Below, one piece after another: positions 35,306 through 42,525 of a stretch of 64,000 bases of DNA. The notes under the pieces are model-generated. The model saw nothing but the letters and a program-made list of their open reading frames with translations. It was not told the origin of the DNA and searched no databases. The stretch covers positions 57,198,089-57,262,088 of the forward strand of contig OX439040.1 in assembly GCA_949317995.1 (NCBI GenBank), written 5' to 3'. The stretch's first letter is position 1. Each line of letters starts with the position of its first letter. The position numbers were made by a program, and so were the translations under genes. Origin of the DNA: Acholoe squamosa. Lineage: Eukaryota; Annelida; Polychaeta; Phyllodocida; Polynoidae.

Positions 35306-35716
35306 GTTCGTCTCGTTAAGTTAGATTAAATCATAACGAAGAGAGAGAAAAGTTTCCGGGTAGGCAACCGAGCTTTTATTTCAGAGCTTGCGTTACATAC
35401 GATCACAGCCTCAGAGGACTACATGCTGCTAGTGCATTCGGTTACCCTTTCGGGTAACAACCTGGTTGAGCAGTGGGTAAACCACTACTGAGGAACCTAG
35501 GGCTAGGACCAGCCTTATATAGGGGAAAAGCCCGCGAAACTCAGACCGGCCACGTGACGTGTGGCGGACGAGTGGTAGGCCCCCTGGTGTAGTGGATACG
35601 AACCCAGAGGCAGGTGCTGCCACCTGCCATCCGGATTCCCCCACCACACCCGAAGGACCTAGGTCTGAGTCTCACGGGTGCATGAACGTTAAAGTGTAAA
35701 ATACCATACCCCTACA
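35299..35716 (-). repeat. 3' LTR of the Gypsy element
   Basis: A 418-bp LTR matching 45280-45697 base for base by eye; both also contain the same chance 72-codon frame. On the minus strand it begins TGTAGGGGTATGG and ends CCACTACA. Confidence 0.97.
35375..35380 (-). terminator. AATAAA polyadenylation signal in the 3' LTR
   Basis: On the minus strand the LTR contains GAAATAAAAGCTCGG about 140 bp downstream of its TATA box. Transcript 3' ends would be expected shortly after, which defines R between about 30 bp past the TATA box and this site. The same signal is at 45356-45361 in the 5' LTR. Confidence 0.7.
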
Positions 35717-35727
35717 CTGCCCCCCTT
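35717..35727 (-). other. Polypurine tract
   Basis: On the minus strand AAGGGGGGCAG abuts the 3' LTR directly. Such a tract primes plus-strand DNA synthesis in LTR retroelements. Confidence 0.85.
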
Positions 35728-36766
35728 AGACAATAACTTGGGGGTAATTAAACCGCAGTGTATTAATAACCTAGTAAGTGATTGTTTACAATACTAAAAA
35801 GGGGTATTAATTACACTTGCTCGATGTGAAATAGGCTATAGTATAAGACTATCCTATTTCTGAAAAATTATACAATAATAGCATCGAGTGTCGTTCATGT
35901 TATTTCCATCACTAGCTTATAACAACCATAAATGATAAATATACAATTATCACAGATTTATAGTAACGTTTTGACAACAGTAGGGTCCTGAAAAGGACCG
36001 GTGGTTGTTAACAATGATCGTATTATGGTTATTGAACCCGGAAAAAAAAATTTTCGACTTTTTAAATTAACAGCTCTGTCTACTTTACAGAGTGAATTAA
36101 ATATTAATGATCAGATATGGACAATTAATCTGATACTATATGAACACAATTAGGTATTAACCTGAGTAATACAATACTAAGTTTAGAGAAATCCGTTGGA
36201 CCTTCTCTTATTTTATAGAAAAATATTTATACTTTTGAGACGCAGCTCAGTTTATACCTTAGTGTTTTATATTTACAAGTTACAGAAGAATTATAGTCTC
36301 TTAATATATTGAGACCAGGAATGACCTATATAGACAGTTATAGGTCTAGGATTACCTTAAATAACTTTTAGGATTCGCAGATCCAGTATATTTATAGGTA
36401 CCCTTATATAATAATATATCTTTATAAAAGATATTATATAGTTATAAATACAATTTTACATACAATATAATAAAATCAACAAAGTTACTTGTTTTCATGA
36501 TTGGAGGATGTAACAGGAGTCGGATGCTGCTGATGGCTTGGTATGGGCGAGCTGAACCCTGATGCCTGAAGTGCTATAGTAAAACTTGTTGGTGGGTGTA
36601 GCTAAACCCTGATGCCTGTAGTGCTAGCTAACTGGAGGTTATAGTAGATCCAGTTGTAGACTGTTGATGGACTCTATGGGCGTAGCTAAACCCTGATGCC
36701 TGTAGTGCTAGCTCACAAATAGTAGTGGTGTAGTAGTAAATCCGGTTTGTAGTTCAAAAGTCCATA
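35728..36766 (-). other. Non-coding AT-rich 3' region of the retrotransposon
   Basis: About 1 kb between the small Cys-rich frame and the polypurine tract has no coding frame and is much more AT-rich than gag-pol. It contains three copies of a roughly 30-bp unit with AAACCCTGATGCCTGTAGTG at 36545-36713. Its role is unknown; RNA export, packaging or recombination signals are possibilities, none shown. Confidence 0.6.
36545..36713. repeat. Three direct copies of a ~30-bp unit inside the retrotransposon
   Basis: The copies lie at about 36545-36579, 36595-36629 and 36678-36713. The shared core is CTAAACCCTGATGCCTG followed by GTGCTA, with CTGAACCC and CTGAAG variants in the first copy. GTGCTAGCTCAC after the third copy is partly palindromic. 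Confidence 0.8.
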
Positions 36767-37012
36767 TTAGTGTAAATTGTCCATGATTTTATAATAGGCA
36801 CAGTCATTACATTGTGGCACAGTACAATTATGGTGTTTACAGCATTCGTACTCCTCCTCCAGAGTGACTTGTTTGTTTTCTCCTTCTGTTTTCAGTTTCC
36901 GGATTAGGGTACAGTTTGGTACCCGAATCAATACGGGTTGGATAAAAAAATGGTTTCTTATCCAACAATGCATGGGTAATAGAACCCCGGGACACACAAT
37001 TATGTCCGATCT
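36767..37012 (-). CDS. Possible small Cys/His-rich ORF (unknown)
   Basis: I do not recognise it. It is in the same frame as the acidic ORF that ends at 37028, separated by two stop codons (TAA and TGA, 18 bp apart). From the first ATG it would be about 68 residues. Its C-terminal part, EEEYECCKHHNCTVPQ and then CNDCAYY, has a compact cluster of Cys and His that could bind zinc, after a hydrophobic stretch HFFIQPVLIRVP. It may be a separate protein, the end of the upstream ORF in another copy of this element, or chance. Confidence 0.3.
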   Translation of the reverse strand, partial: RSDIIVCPGVLLPMHCWIRNHFFIQPVLIRVPNCTLIRKLKTEGENKQVTLEEEYECCKHHNCTVPQCNDCAYYKIMDNLH

Positions 37013-37027
37013 TCATGCAACAGTTTT

Positions 37028-37744
37028 TTACTGTTCCATGTTCTCCTCGGGTGGCTGGTTTGGACCCGGTTGTTGAGCCAGTGGCTCCGGAAAGGTATTA
37101 GCCCACTGCGGATGAGCACATTCCCAGATTGCGTTGACAACACGCTCGTCAACCTCTCTGGGCGTCCCATAACAGGTGGGTATCAGCATTTCCTCGGAAA
37201 TTGCTAACATCCGTCCGTCATATGGACCGGCTACATCATGCCATTCGGGACTGTCTGGGAAGGGCAGCTCTAGGTGCATTGGCCTGTCAACCGGAGAAGC
37301 AGGTCCCAAAGCACCGAATGAGGTACTCCCACCAAGACGGGGCGGCAGTTGAGGGGGAGGTGGCATCAGAGCCCTGTCAAGAGACTGGGCTCCTGCCGGT
37401 TCTCCACTCAAACCTTCGGATGGAGGGGCTACATAAGGCTCACCTACATCAATTTGTTGTTGAACGCCTCGGCGTTCAGGACTAACTTGTCTGGAGTTGT
37501 CGGATGCGTCGTAGAACGATTCTACGTCGCTATCGTCTACTCCAGAGAAGTACTGATCAACATTCATTTGTTGATCCATTTGATCACAATCAGCATCGTA
37601 TTGCTGATCGTCGTATGTATAAGTGGGACTCTTGGGAGAACCACTTCCATACTCTGGCGGGGTGCTGGCACCGGCACCGCCGCCAAGACGGACGGCCTCT
37701 TCTGCCATCGACAGAAGTGGCTGTTCGGGGATAAAATATCCCAA
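37028..37744 (-). CDS. Accessory ORF between pol and 3' LTR (unknown)
   Basis: I do not recognise this 238-residue frame. It begins with ATG at 37744 and is acidic and rich in Pro, Gly, Asp and Ser, with a polyproline segment (PPPPQLPPRLGG), acidic patches (SGVDDSDVESFYDASD), and little hydrophobic content. It has no signal peptide, no transmembrane segment and no Cys pattern, so nothing supports an envelope protein although it lies where env would be. Pol ends 519 bp upstream. It would need a spliced or subgenomic RNA. The open frame and biased composition in a young element suggest that it is kept. Low-complexity chance coding in a GC-richer segment is the alternative. Confidence 0.6.
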   Translation of the reverse strand: MGYFIPEQPLLSMAEEAVRLGGGAGASTPPEYGSGSPKSPTYTYDDQQYDADCDQMDQQMNVDQYFSGVDDSDVESFYDASDNSRQVSPERRGVQQQIDVGEPYVAPPSEGLSGEPAGAQSLDRALMPPPPQLPPRLGGSTSFGALGPASPVDRPMHLELPFPDSPEWHDVAGPYDGRMLAISEEMLIPTCYGTPREVDERVVNAIWECAHPQWANTFPEPLAQQPGPNQPPEENMEQ

Positions 37745-38262
37745 TCCACCGGATAAGCAGTGAGTACTGCTTACCCAGTGAAAGGCGGGTGCCTTTTAAC
37801 GAGGGCACACCTCGGAATATGGCTGTCACGGGCTATCAGACTCCAACAAGAGCAAGACCACCCTCGGCCACGTCTTCTTCCTTCGCAGGAATAAGACAAT
37901 ATGGCGGGATACTCGAACTTGAATCGCTGCGCATGATCAAACCGGCGCCTCACGTGACCATTCGAAAATGGGTCAACAACTTTCCCGCGTGCCCTTAATT
38001 AGGTCACGCGCCCTTACATAAAAACAATACAATACCCGATCGGTCGTCCGTCCGTACTCAGGGTTCGACTATGACAATTCGCTAGGTATTCTGGAGTTTA
38101 TGGATAGCATAAGCATATCCACCGGATTATCCGTCCAAAACCATGGGTTCATTGTCATAGGACCTTTTCCAGAGACTCTTGACCGGCTCAAATATACATT
38201 GAACTAGGTTACAACATATAACAGTACACAGTACAGGACAACACACTCGTTGTGTTAACAGG
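37745..38262 (-). other. Spacer between pol and the accessory ORF
   Basis: 518 bp with no convincing frame on the element's strand. It would be expected to hold a splice acceptor or other signal if the accessory ORF is expressed from a spliced RNA; several pyrimidine-AG sites occur but none can be chosen. Confidence 0.4.
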
Positions 38263-41200
38263 CTAGGTTACGGCAGTCTGTAGCAACCTTGGACTGCGTC
38301 TAAGAGGTTTTGAGGCCTCTTTTATTGACCTGGTATCCATAAGAGCCTTTTCCAAGGTCTTCTTAGCCTTAGAGGGACCTTTCCTCTTATTTTTACCTGC
38401 GCCTGCCGAGACTTTTTGTATCTTCCCCTGCTTTCCGGATGTTACGACAGGGGGCACCACCCTCTTCGGGTCTGCAACCTTCCGTGGCCGCCCGGGTCCT
38501 CGCTTTCGGGTCGGTACCACTTCGAGTTGCTTAACACGACTCTGTTCCATTACTTCCAATAGACCATCGCCGTACATTTCGGTGGAGGTATCCCTCCCCC
38601 TCCATGGGCGTAGTCTCGCTACATTTGACTTGTAACATTTACCAAGCTGTGATTTAATAATCACTGTGCAATCACTAATAACCTGAGTTATAGTGAAAGG
38701 TCCATCCCAATTACTGGCTAATTTCAGGTTAGCTAGAGGTTGGTGTAGACGCAGTACTCTATCCCCTAGATTAAAAAATCTAGCTTTTAGACCTGTGTCA
38801 TAGCCAACTTTCTGCCAACGCGCAGTTTTCTGCAACTCGTCTCTAACCCTCTCATAGGCTTGTTTGAAATTATCCCGTAGGGATTCTACAAACATCACCT
38901 GGCAAGGGGCTTCCGGATTCATTCTTATTACGCCGAACACCAAATCGGCTGGCATAATCAAATCCTCTCCAAAAACGAGGAGATTAGGAGAACAGTTTGT
39001 GCTCGAATGCACAGTGCCATTATAGGCATGTACCACGAATTCACATTGTTCATCCCAATCATCCATCTGCTCATTTACCAGAGACTTCAATACTTGGATC
39101 AAAGTCCTATTGAATCTCTCTACTTGTCCATCGCTCTGTGGTCTATAGGGATTAGTTCTTGTCTTGCAGATCGCCAGACAATTACACATCTCCTGCCACA
39201 GACTAGACTCAAATTCTCTGCCTTGGTCACTATGTAACATGAGTGGGACACCTAGGTGCAGCACCCACCCTTTTACAAAGGCCATAGCACAAGTAACAGC
39301 CTTATGATCCGGTAAAGGGAACACTCGGGTGTACTTGGTATAATAATCAGACACGACCATCATACACGTGTTGCCACTAGGAGTGGGGGGAATCCCACTA
39401 ATAATGTCAACAGCTATTCTAGCAAACCTTACACCAAACAGTTCCTGGGATAATGGCAGCTTGCCTAACCCGGGTCCTGGTTTGTTCTTACAGCACTCGG
39501 GACAGGTCTCCACCCATCGGGTGAGATCTGTACTCATGCCGGGCCAATAGTATCGTCTGGTCAGACGTTCTAGAGACCTTTTCTTTCCAAAGTGCCCACT
39601 AGTTCTATGTCCATGACAGAAATACATAATATCTCGTCGCATAGCACTAGGTATGACAACTTGCAAGGTTTTGTTCCTATTAGAATGGTTCTTCCATCGA
39701 AACAGAATACCATCCCGGACTTTTAGCTCGGCCCATTGAGCTAAGAATCGTCTCATCTCTCTGTTCTCCAATGACACTACGGGTCTTGGGGGACAGATAC
39801 CCTGATTAAGGAATTTAATCAAACGTGATGTGACTGCATCAGACTTCTGGAACTGCCTGATGGTCTCCAAGGACCAATTCAAGACATGTTCCGGATGGGT
39901 TTCGAATGGAACTCGAACCCCTGCCAACACAGCATTGTGTGCTCCACAATCAGTGCACTCAGCATTTGCACATTTCCTCACTGGGATTCTAGACAAAGCA
40001 TCTGCATTCAAATGCTTTGCCCCGGCTCGGTGTTCAATCTGGCTGTGATTTAGACCGAATTCGGATAGGTGCGCTAACCAGCGACCTATCATCCCCTCTG
40101 CATCTTTGAAGTTCAATAACCATCTGAGGGAAGAGTGATCAGTCCGTAGAGTGAAATCACTCCCCCACAAAAAGTGCTTGAACTTCTTCGTATAGACCAC
40201 CACAGCCAACAACTCACGTTTAGTGGTACAATAGTTTCTTTGAGATTTACTCAACGTGTTACTAGCGAAGGCTATAGGAACTTCGACCCCATCCTGGACC
40301 TGAGAAAGGGCGGCTCCTATGCTTTCATTACTAGCATCAGTATCTAGAATGAAATGATCATTCTCCGTGGGGTATCTCAACACAGGTGTGATAGCAAACA
40401 AATCCTTTATTTTCATAAAGGCCTCGTCTTGCTCGGGTCCCCAAGGGAATCGTTCCTTTCTGATCCCGGGTGTCCAGTGGGACAAACTCTGGATAGGAAA
40501 GGCAACCCTTGAATATCCTGGGATAAAGTCCCGGTAGTAGGAACAGAATCCGAGGAAGGACCTAACTTCTTTCGCATTCGTGGGTGCTTGCCAATTTGAC
40601 ACGGCATCCAGTTTCTCCGGATCGGCTTTAATCCCTTCATTCGAGATTATTCGCCCCAAGTAATTAATAGATCTTTTGAAAAGATCGCACTTCTTGGGTT
40701 TCAGCTTCAAACCATTAGTTATGATCCTTTCCAGGACCATACCTAAATTTTCCAAGCATTCTTCGTATGTCTTTCCAAAGACAATCACATCGTCTAGATA
40801 GACGAGACATTTCTTCCATAAAAGGTCACTTAATAAAGTTTCCATCATGGCTTCAAATGTCGCCGGTGCATTGCACAATCCAAACGGCATCACATTATAC
40901 TGGAATAATCCAATATGACTGGAAAAGGCCGTCTTCTCCATATCTTTCGGATGCATACCCACTTGCCAGTACCCGGATTGTAAGTCTAGAGAGCAATACC
41001 ATTGCTTACCTCCAAGGGAGTCTATAGTCTCATCGATCCGTGGTAAGGGATATGAATTCTTCTTGGTCATACCATTCAATTTCCGGTAATCTATGCAGAA
41101 ACGGATGCTACCATCTTTCTTGGTCACCATGCACACAGGGCTAGACCAAGGACTGGTTGATGGAATTATTACATCCTGTTCAAGCATTTTAGCTATCTCC

Positions 41201-42522
41201 TCCTCAGCTACCTTTTTTTTGGCTAGTGGGAGTCTTCTATAAGGAATCTTAAAAGGTTCATTCTCACCAGTGTCAATCGTATGCAGTACTTTATCGGTAC
41301 GCCCCAATTGTTCACTCGGTGCTGCAAAAGCTTTACGGTACTTGTACAACAAGTCAGTTAGAGCTTCACGTTGTTCATCACTTTCTACATGGCTTTCGGC
41401 TACTAGAGTGTCTAGTTCCGGGCTCCTTTCGGGTGAGGAAGGGGCTCCGGGTGCCGAAACATGTTTACAGTCTTCTATCAATTCGGATAAGACAACCGAT
41501 CCAAGGATCGTATCCTTCTGTACATAGACAGTCTTGTTACCGGTATTGGATATAGGAACCACCGTCCAAGCAGCGTTAGCTACTAGAACATCAGCGGATT
41601 CCAATCCGATACTTGACAACATGGCCATGTCTGGCTCTACAACTCCAGTTTTTCCTGAAAACTGTCTGTCCGCTCGACATAAGACATCACAGGCTGTGCC
41701 TGGTGGTATCTTAACAGTCTGGGCTACACTGGCTACACTGCTTACTTGCCTAAGTACACATTGTACTTCGAGATGGTACGGGTCTCTCACTTCCAATATT
41801 CCCCTCTGGGAATCTAACCTTGCTCCATATAATGCAGCAAAATCCAGACCGAGTATACCATCATCCGCGATGTTCGCCACAGTAGGGGTAAGGATGAAGT
41901 CCTTATCTTCCTGTAGACTGAACCTCATACATGTTCTACCGAACGTTTGTATCATGCTACCGTCGGCCGTACGAGCATTTCCTTCCGTTGTGAAAGTTTC
42001 ATGATTCGTAGGCAAAAGATCGTAGAATCTCTTAGCAATACAGGAGTGGCTAGCACCCGTATCGACAAGAAACTCAGCGGATCTACCACTCACAGATACA
42101 ACTGCGTACCACCTCCTACCTTTCAAGTAGGTAGGACTACTTGCATACTTAGCAAGTTCCGTCTTAGCGCCGAGGTCAAATCCACATCCCTTTAAGAATT
42201 CGAGACAAGGATGACCCGGGGGGAACTGGGCACACCCCACCCTGGCCAACTCATTGGCCGCTCCCTCTGGACTGATATCGGGTTTCCCCTCTGTGTTCTT
42301 CTGCCGGTTCTTGACACCTGGTGTACTATCAGTCTCCCCAGCCTCATGAGTAAGGAACTGATCAGGCTCCTTAGCTTCACTGCTGGGCGAAATCGCTAGA
42401 GGATTCTTGCCAGTACCGCAAGCTGCGATAGGCTGGCAGTCATGGCAATCACTCACTCTGGGGGTAATCCGGTTGCCATTGTGGACACCCCCTCTCAGTT
42501 TTCCTTCTTCACTGAGTCCTCC
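38263..42522 (-). CDS. pol: Pol polyprotein of the Gypsy element
   Basis: The frame is open from after a TAA at 42523-42525 to the stop at 38263. It has no ATG near its start (a GTG lies at 42456), so it is probably made by -1 frameshifting from gag. Numbered from that GTG (1,397 residues): aspartic protease with DTGAS at 132-136; reverse transcriptase with YLDD at 553-556; RNase H with LDTDAS near 705 and KREL near 748; integrase HHCC zinc domain at about 948-989; and the DD35E core at D1017, D1077 and E1113. A GPY/F-type module (WDGPF near 1250) and a basic tail with RKRGPGRPRK at 1317-1326 follow. All catalytic residues looked for are present and the frame is unbroken. The integrase inserts the cDNA; the tail may influence site choice. 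Confidence 0.96.
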   Translation of the reverse strand, partial: GGLSEEGKLRGGVHNGNRITPRVSDCHDCQPIAACGTGKNPLAISPSSEAKEPDQFLTHEAGETDSTPGVKNRQKNTEGKPDISPEGAANELARVGCAQFPPGHPCLEFLKGCGFDLGAKTELAKYASSPTYLKGRRWYAVVSVSGRSAEFLVDTGASHSCIAKRFYDLLPTNHETFTTEGNARTADGSMIQTFGRTCMRFSLQEDKDFILTPTVANIADDGILGLDFAALYGARLDSQRGILEVRDPYHLEVQCVLRQVSSVASVAQTVKIPPGTACDVLCRADRQFSGKTGVVEPDMAMLSSIGLESADVLVANAAWTVVPISNTGNKTVYVQKDTILGSVVLSELIEDCKHVSAPGAPSSPERSPELDTLVAESHVESDEQREALTDLLYKYRKAFAAPSEQLGRTDKVLHTIDTGENEPFKIPYRRLPLAKKKVAEEEIAKMLEQDVIIPSTSPWSSPVCMVTKKDGSIRFCIDYRKLNGMTKKNSYPLPRIDETIDSLGGKQWYCSLDLQSGYWQVGMHPKDMEKTAFSSHIGLFQYNVMPFGLCNAPATFEAMMETLLSDLLWKKCLVYLDDVIVFGKTYEECLENLGMVLERIITNGLKLKPKKCDLFKRSINYLGRIISNEGIKADPEKLDAVSNWQAPTNAKEVRSFLGFCSYYRDFIPGYSRVAFPIQSLSHWTPGIRKERFPWGPEQDEAFMKIKDLFAITPVLRYPTENDHFILDTDASNESIGAALSQVQDGVEVPIAFASNTLSKSQRNYCTTKRELLAVVVYTKKFKHFLWGSDFTLRTDHSSLRWLLNFKDAEGMIGRWLAHLSEFGLNHSQIEHRAGAKHLNADALSRIPVRKCANAECTDCGAHNAVLAGVRVPFETHPEHVLNWSLETIRQFQKSDAVTSRLIKFLNQGICPPRPVVSLENREMRRFLAQWAELKVRDGILFRWKNHSNRNKTLQVVIPSAMRRDIMYFCHGHRTSGHFGKKRSLERLTRRYYWPGMSTDLTRWVETCPECCKNKPGPGLGKLPLSQELFGVRFARIAVDIISGIPPTPSGNTCMMVVSDYYTKYTRVFPLPDHKAVTCAMAFVKGWVLHLGVPLMLHSDQGREFESSLWQEMCNCLAICKTRTNPYRPQSDGQVERFNRTLIQVLKSLVNEQMDDWDEQCEFVVHAYNGTVHSSTNCSPNLLVFGEDLIMPADLVFGVIRMNPEAPCQVMFVESLRDNFKQAYERVRDELQKTARWQKVGYDTGLKARFFNLGDRVLRLHQPLANLKLASNWDGPFTITQVISDCTVIIKSQLGKCYKSNVARLRPWRGRDTSTEMYGDGLLEVMEQSRVKQLEVVPTRKRGPGRPRKVADPKRVVPPVVTSGKQGKIQKVSAGAGKNKRKGPSKAKKTLEKALMDTRSIKEASKPLRRSPRLLQTAVT

Positions 42523-42525
42523 TTA
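42495..42525 (-). promoter_or_regulatory. gag-pol overlap, candidate -1 frameshift site
   Basis: Gag ends at TGA (42495-42497). The pol frame is -1 relative to gag and opens after TAA (42523-42525), so a shift must happen within about 27 bases. GGAAAAC lies directly before the gag stop (42498-42504). Its second half (AAC to AAA) is a good slip; the first half (GAA to GGA) is not canonical. No downstream pseudoknot was worked out. Reinitiation or splicing could be used instead. Confidence 0.55.

Noticed and set aside
35429..35647. 72-codon frame inside both LTRs
   Set aside because: It is present twice only because the LTRs are identical, and it overlaps promoter and R sequence; no domain is recognisable.
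37028..37744. Envelope gene in the retrotransposon
   Set aside because: The position fits, but the product has no signal peptide, transmembrane segment, furin-like site or Cys pattern, so env is not supported.
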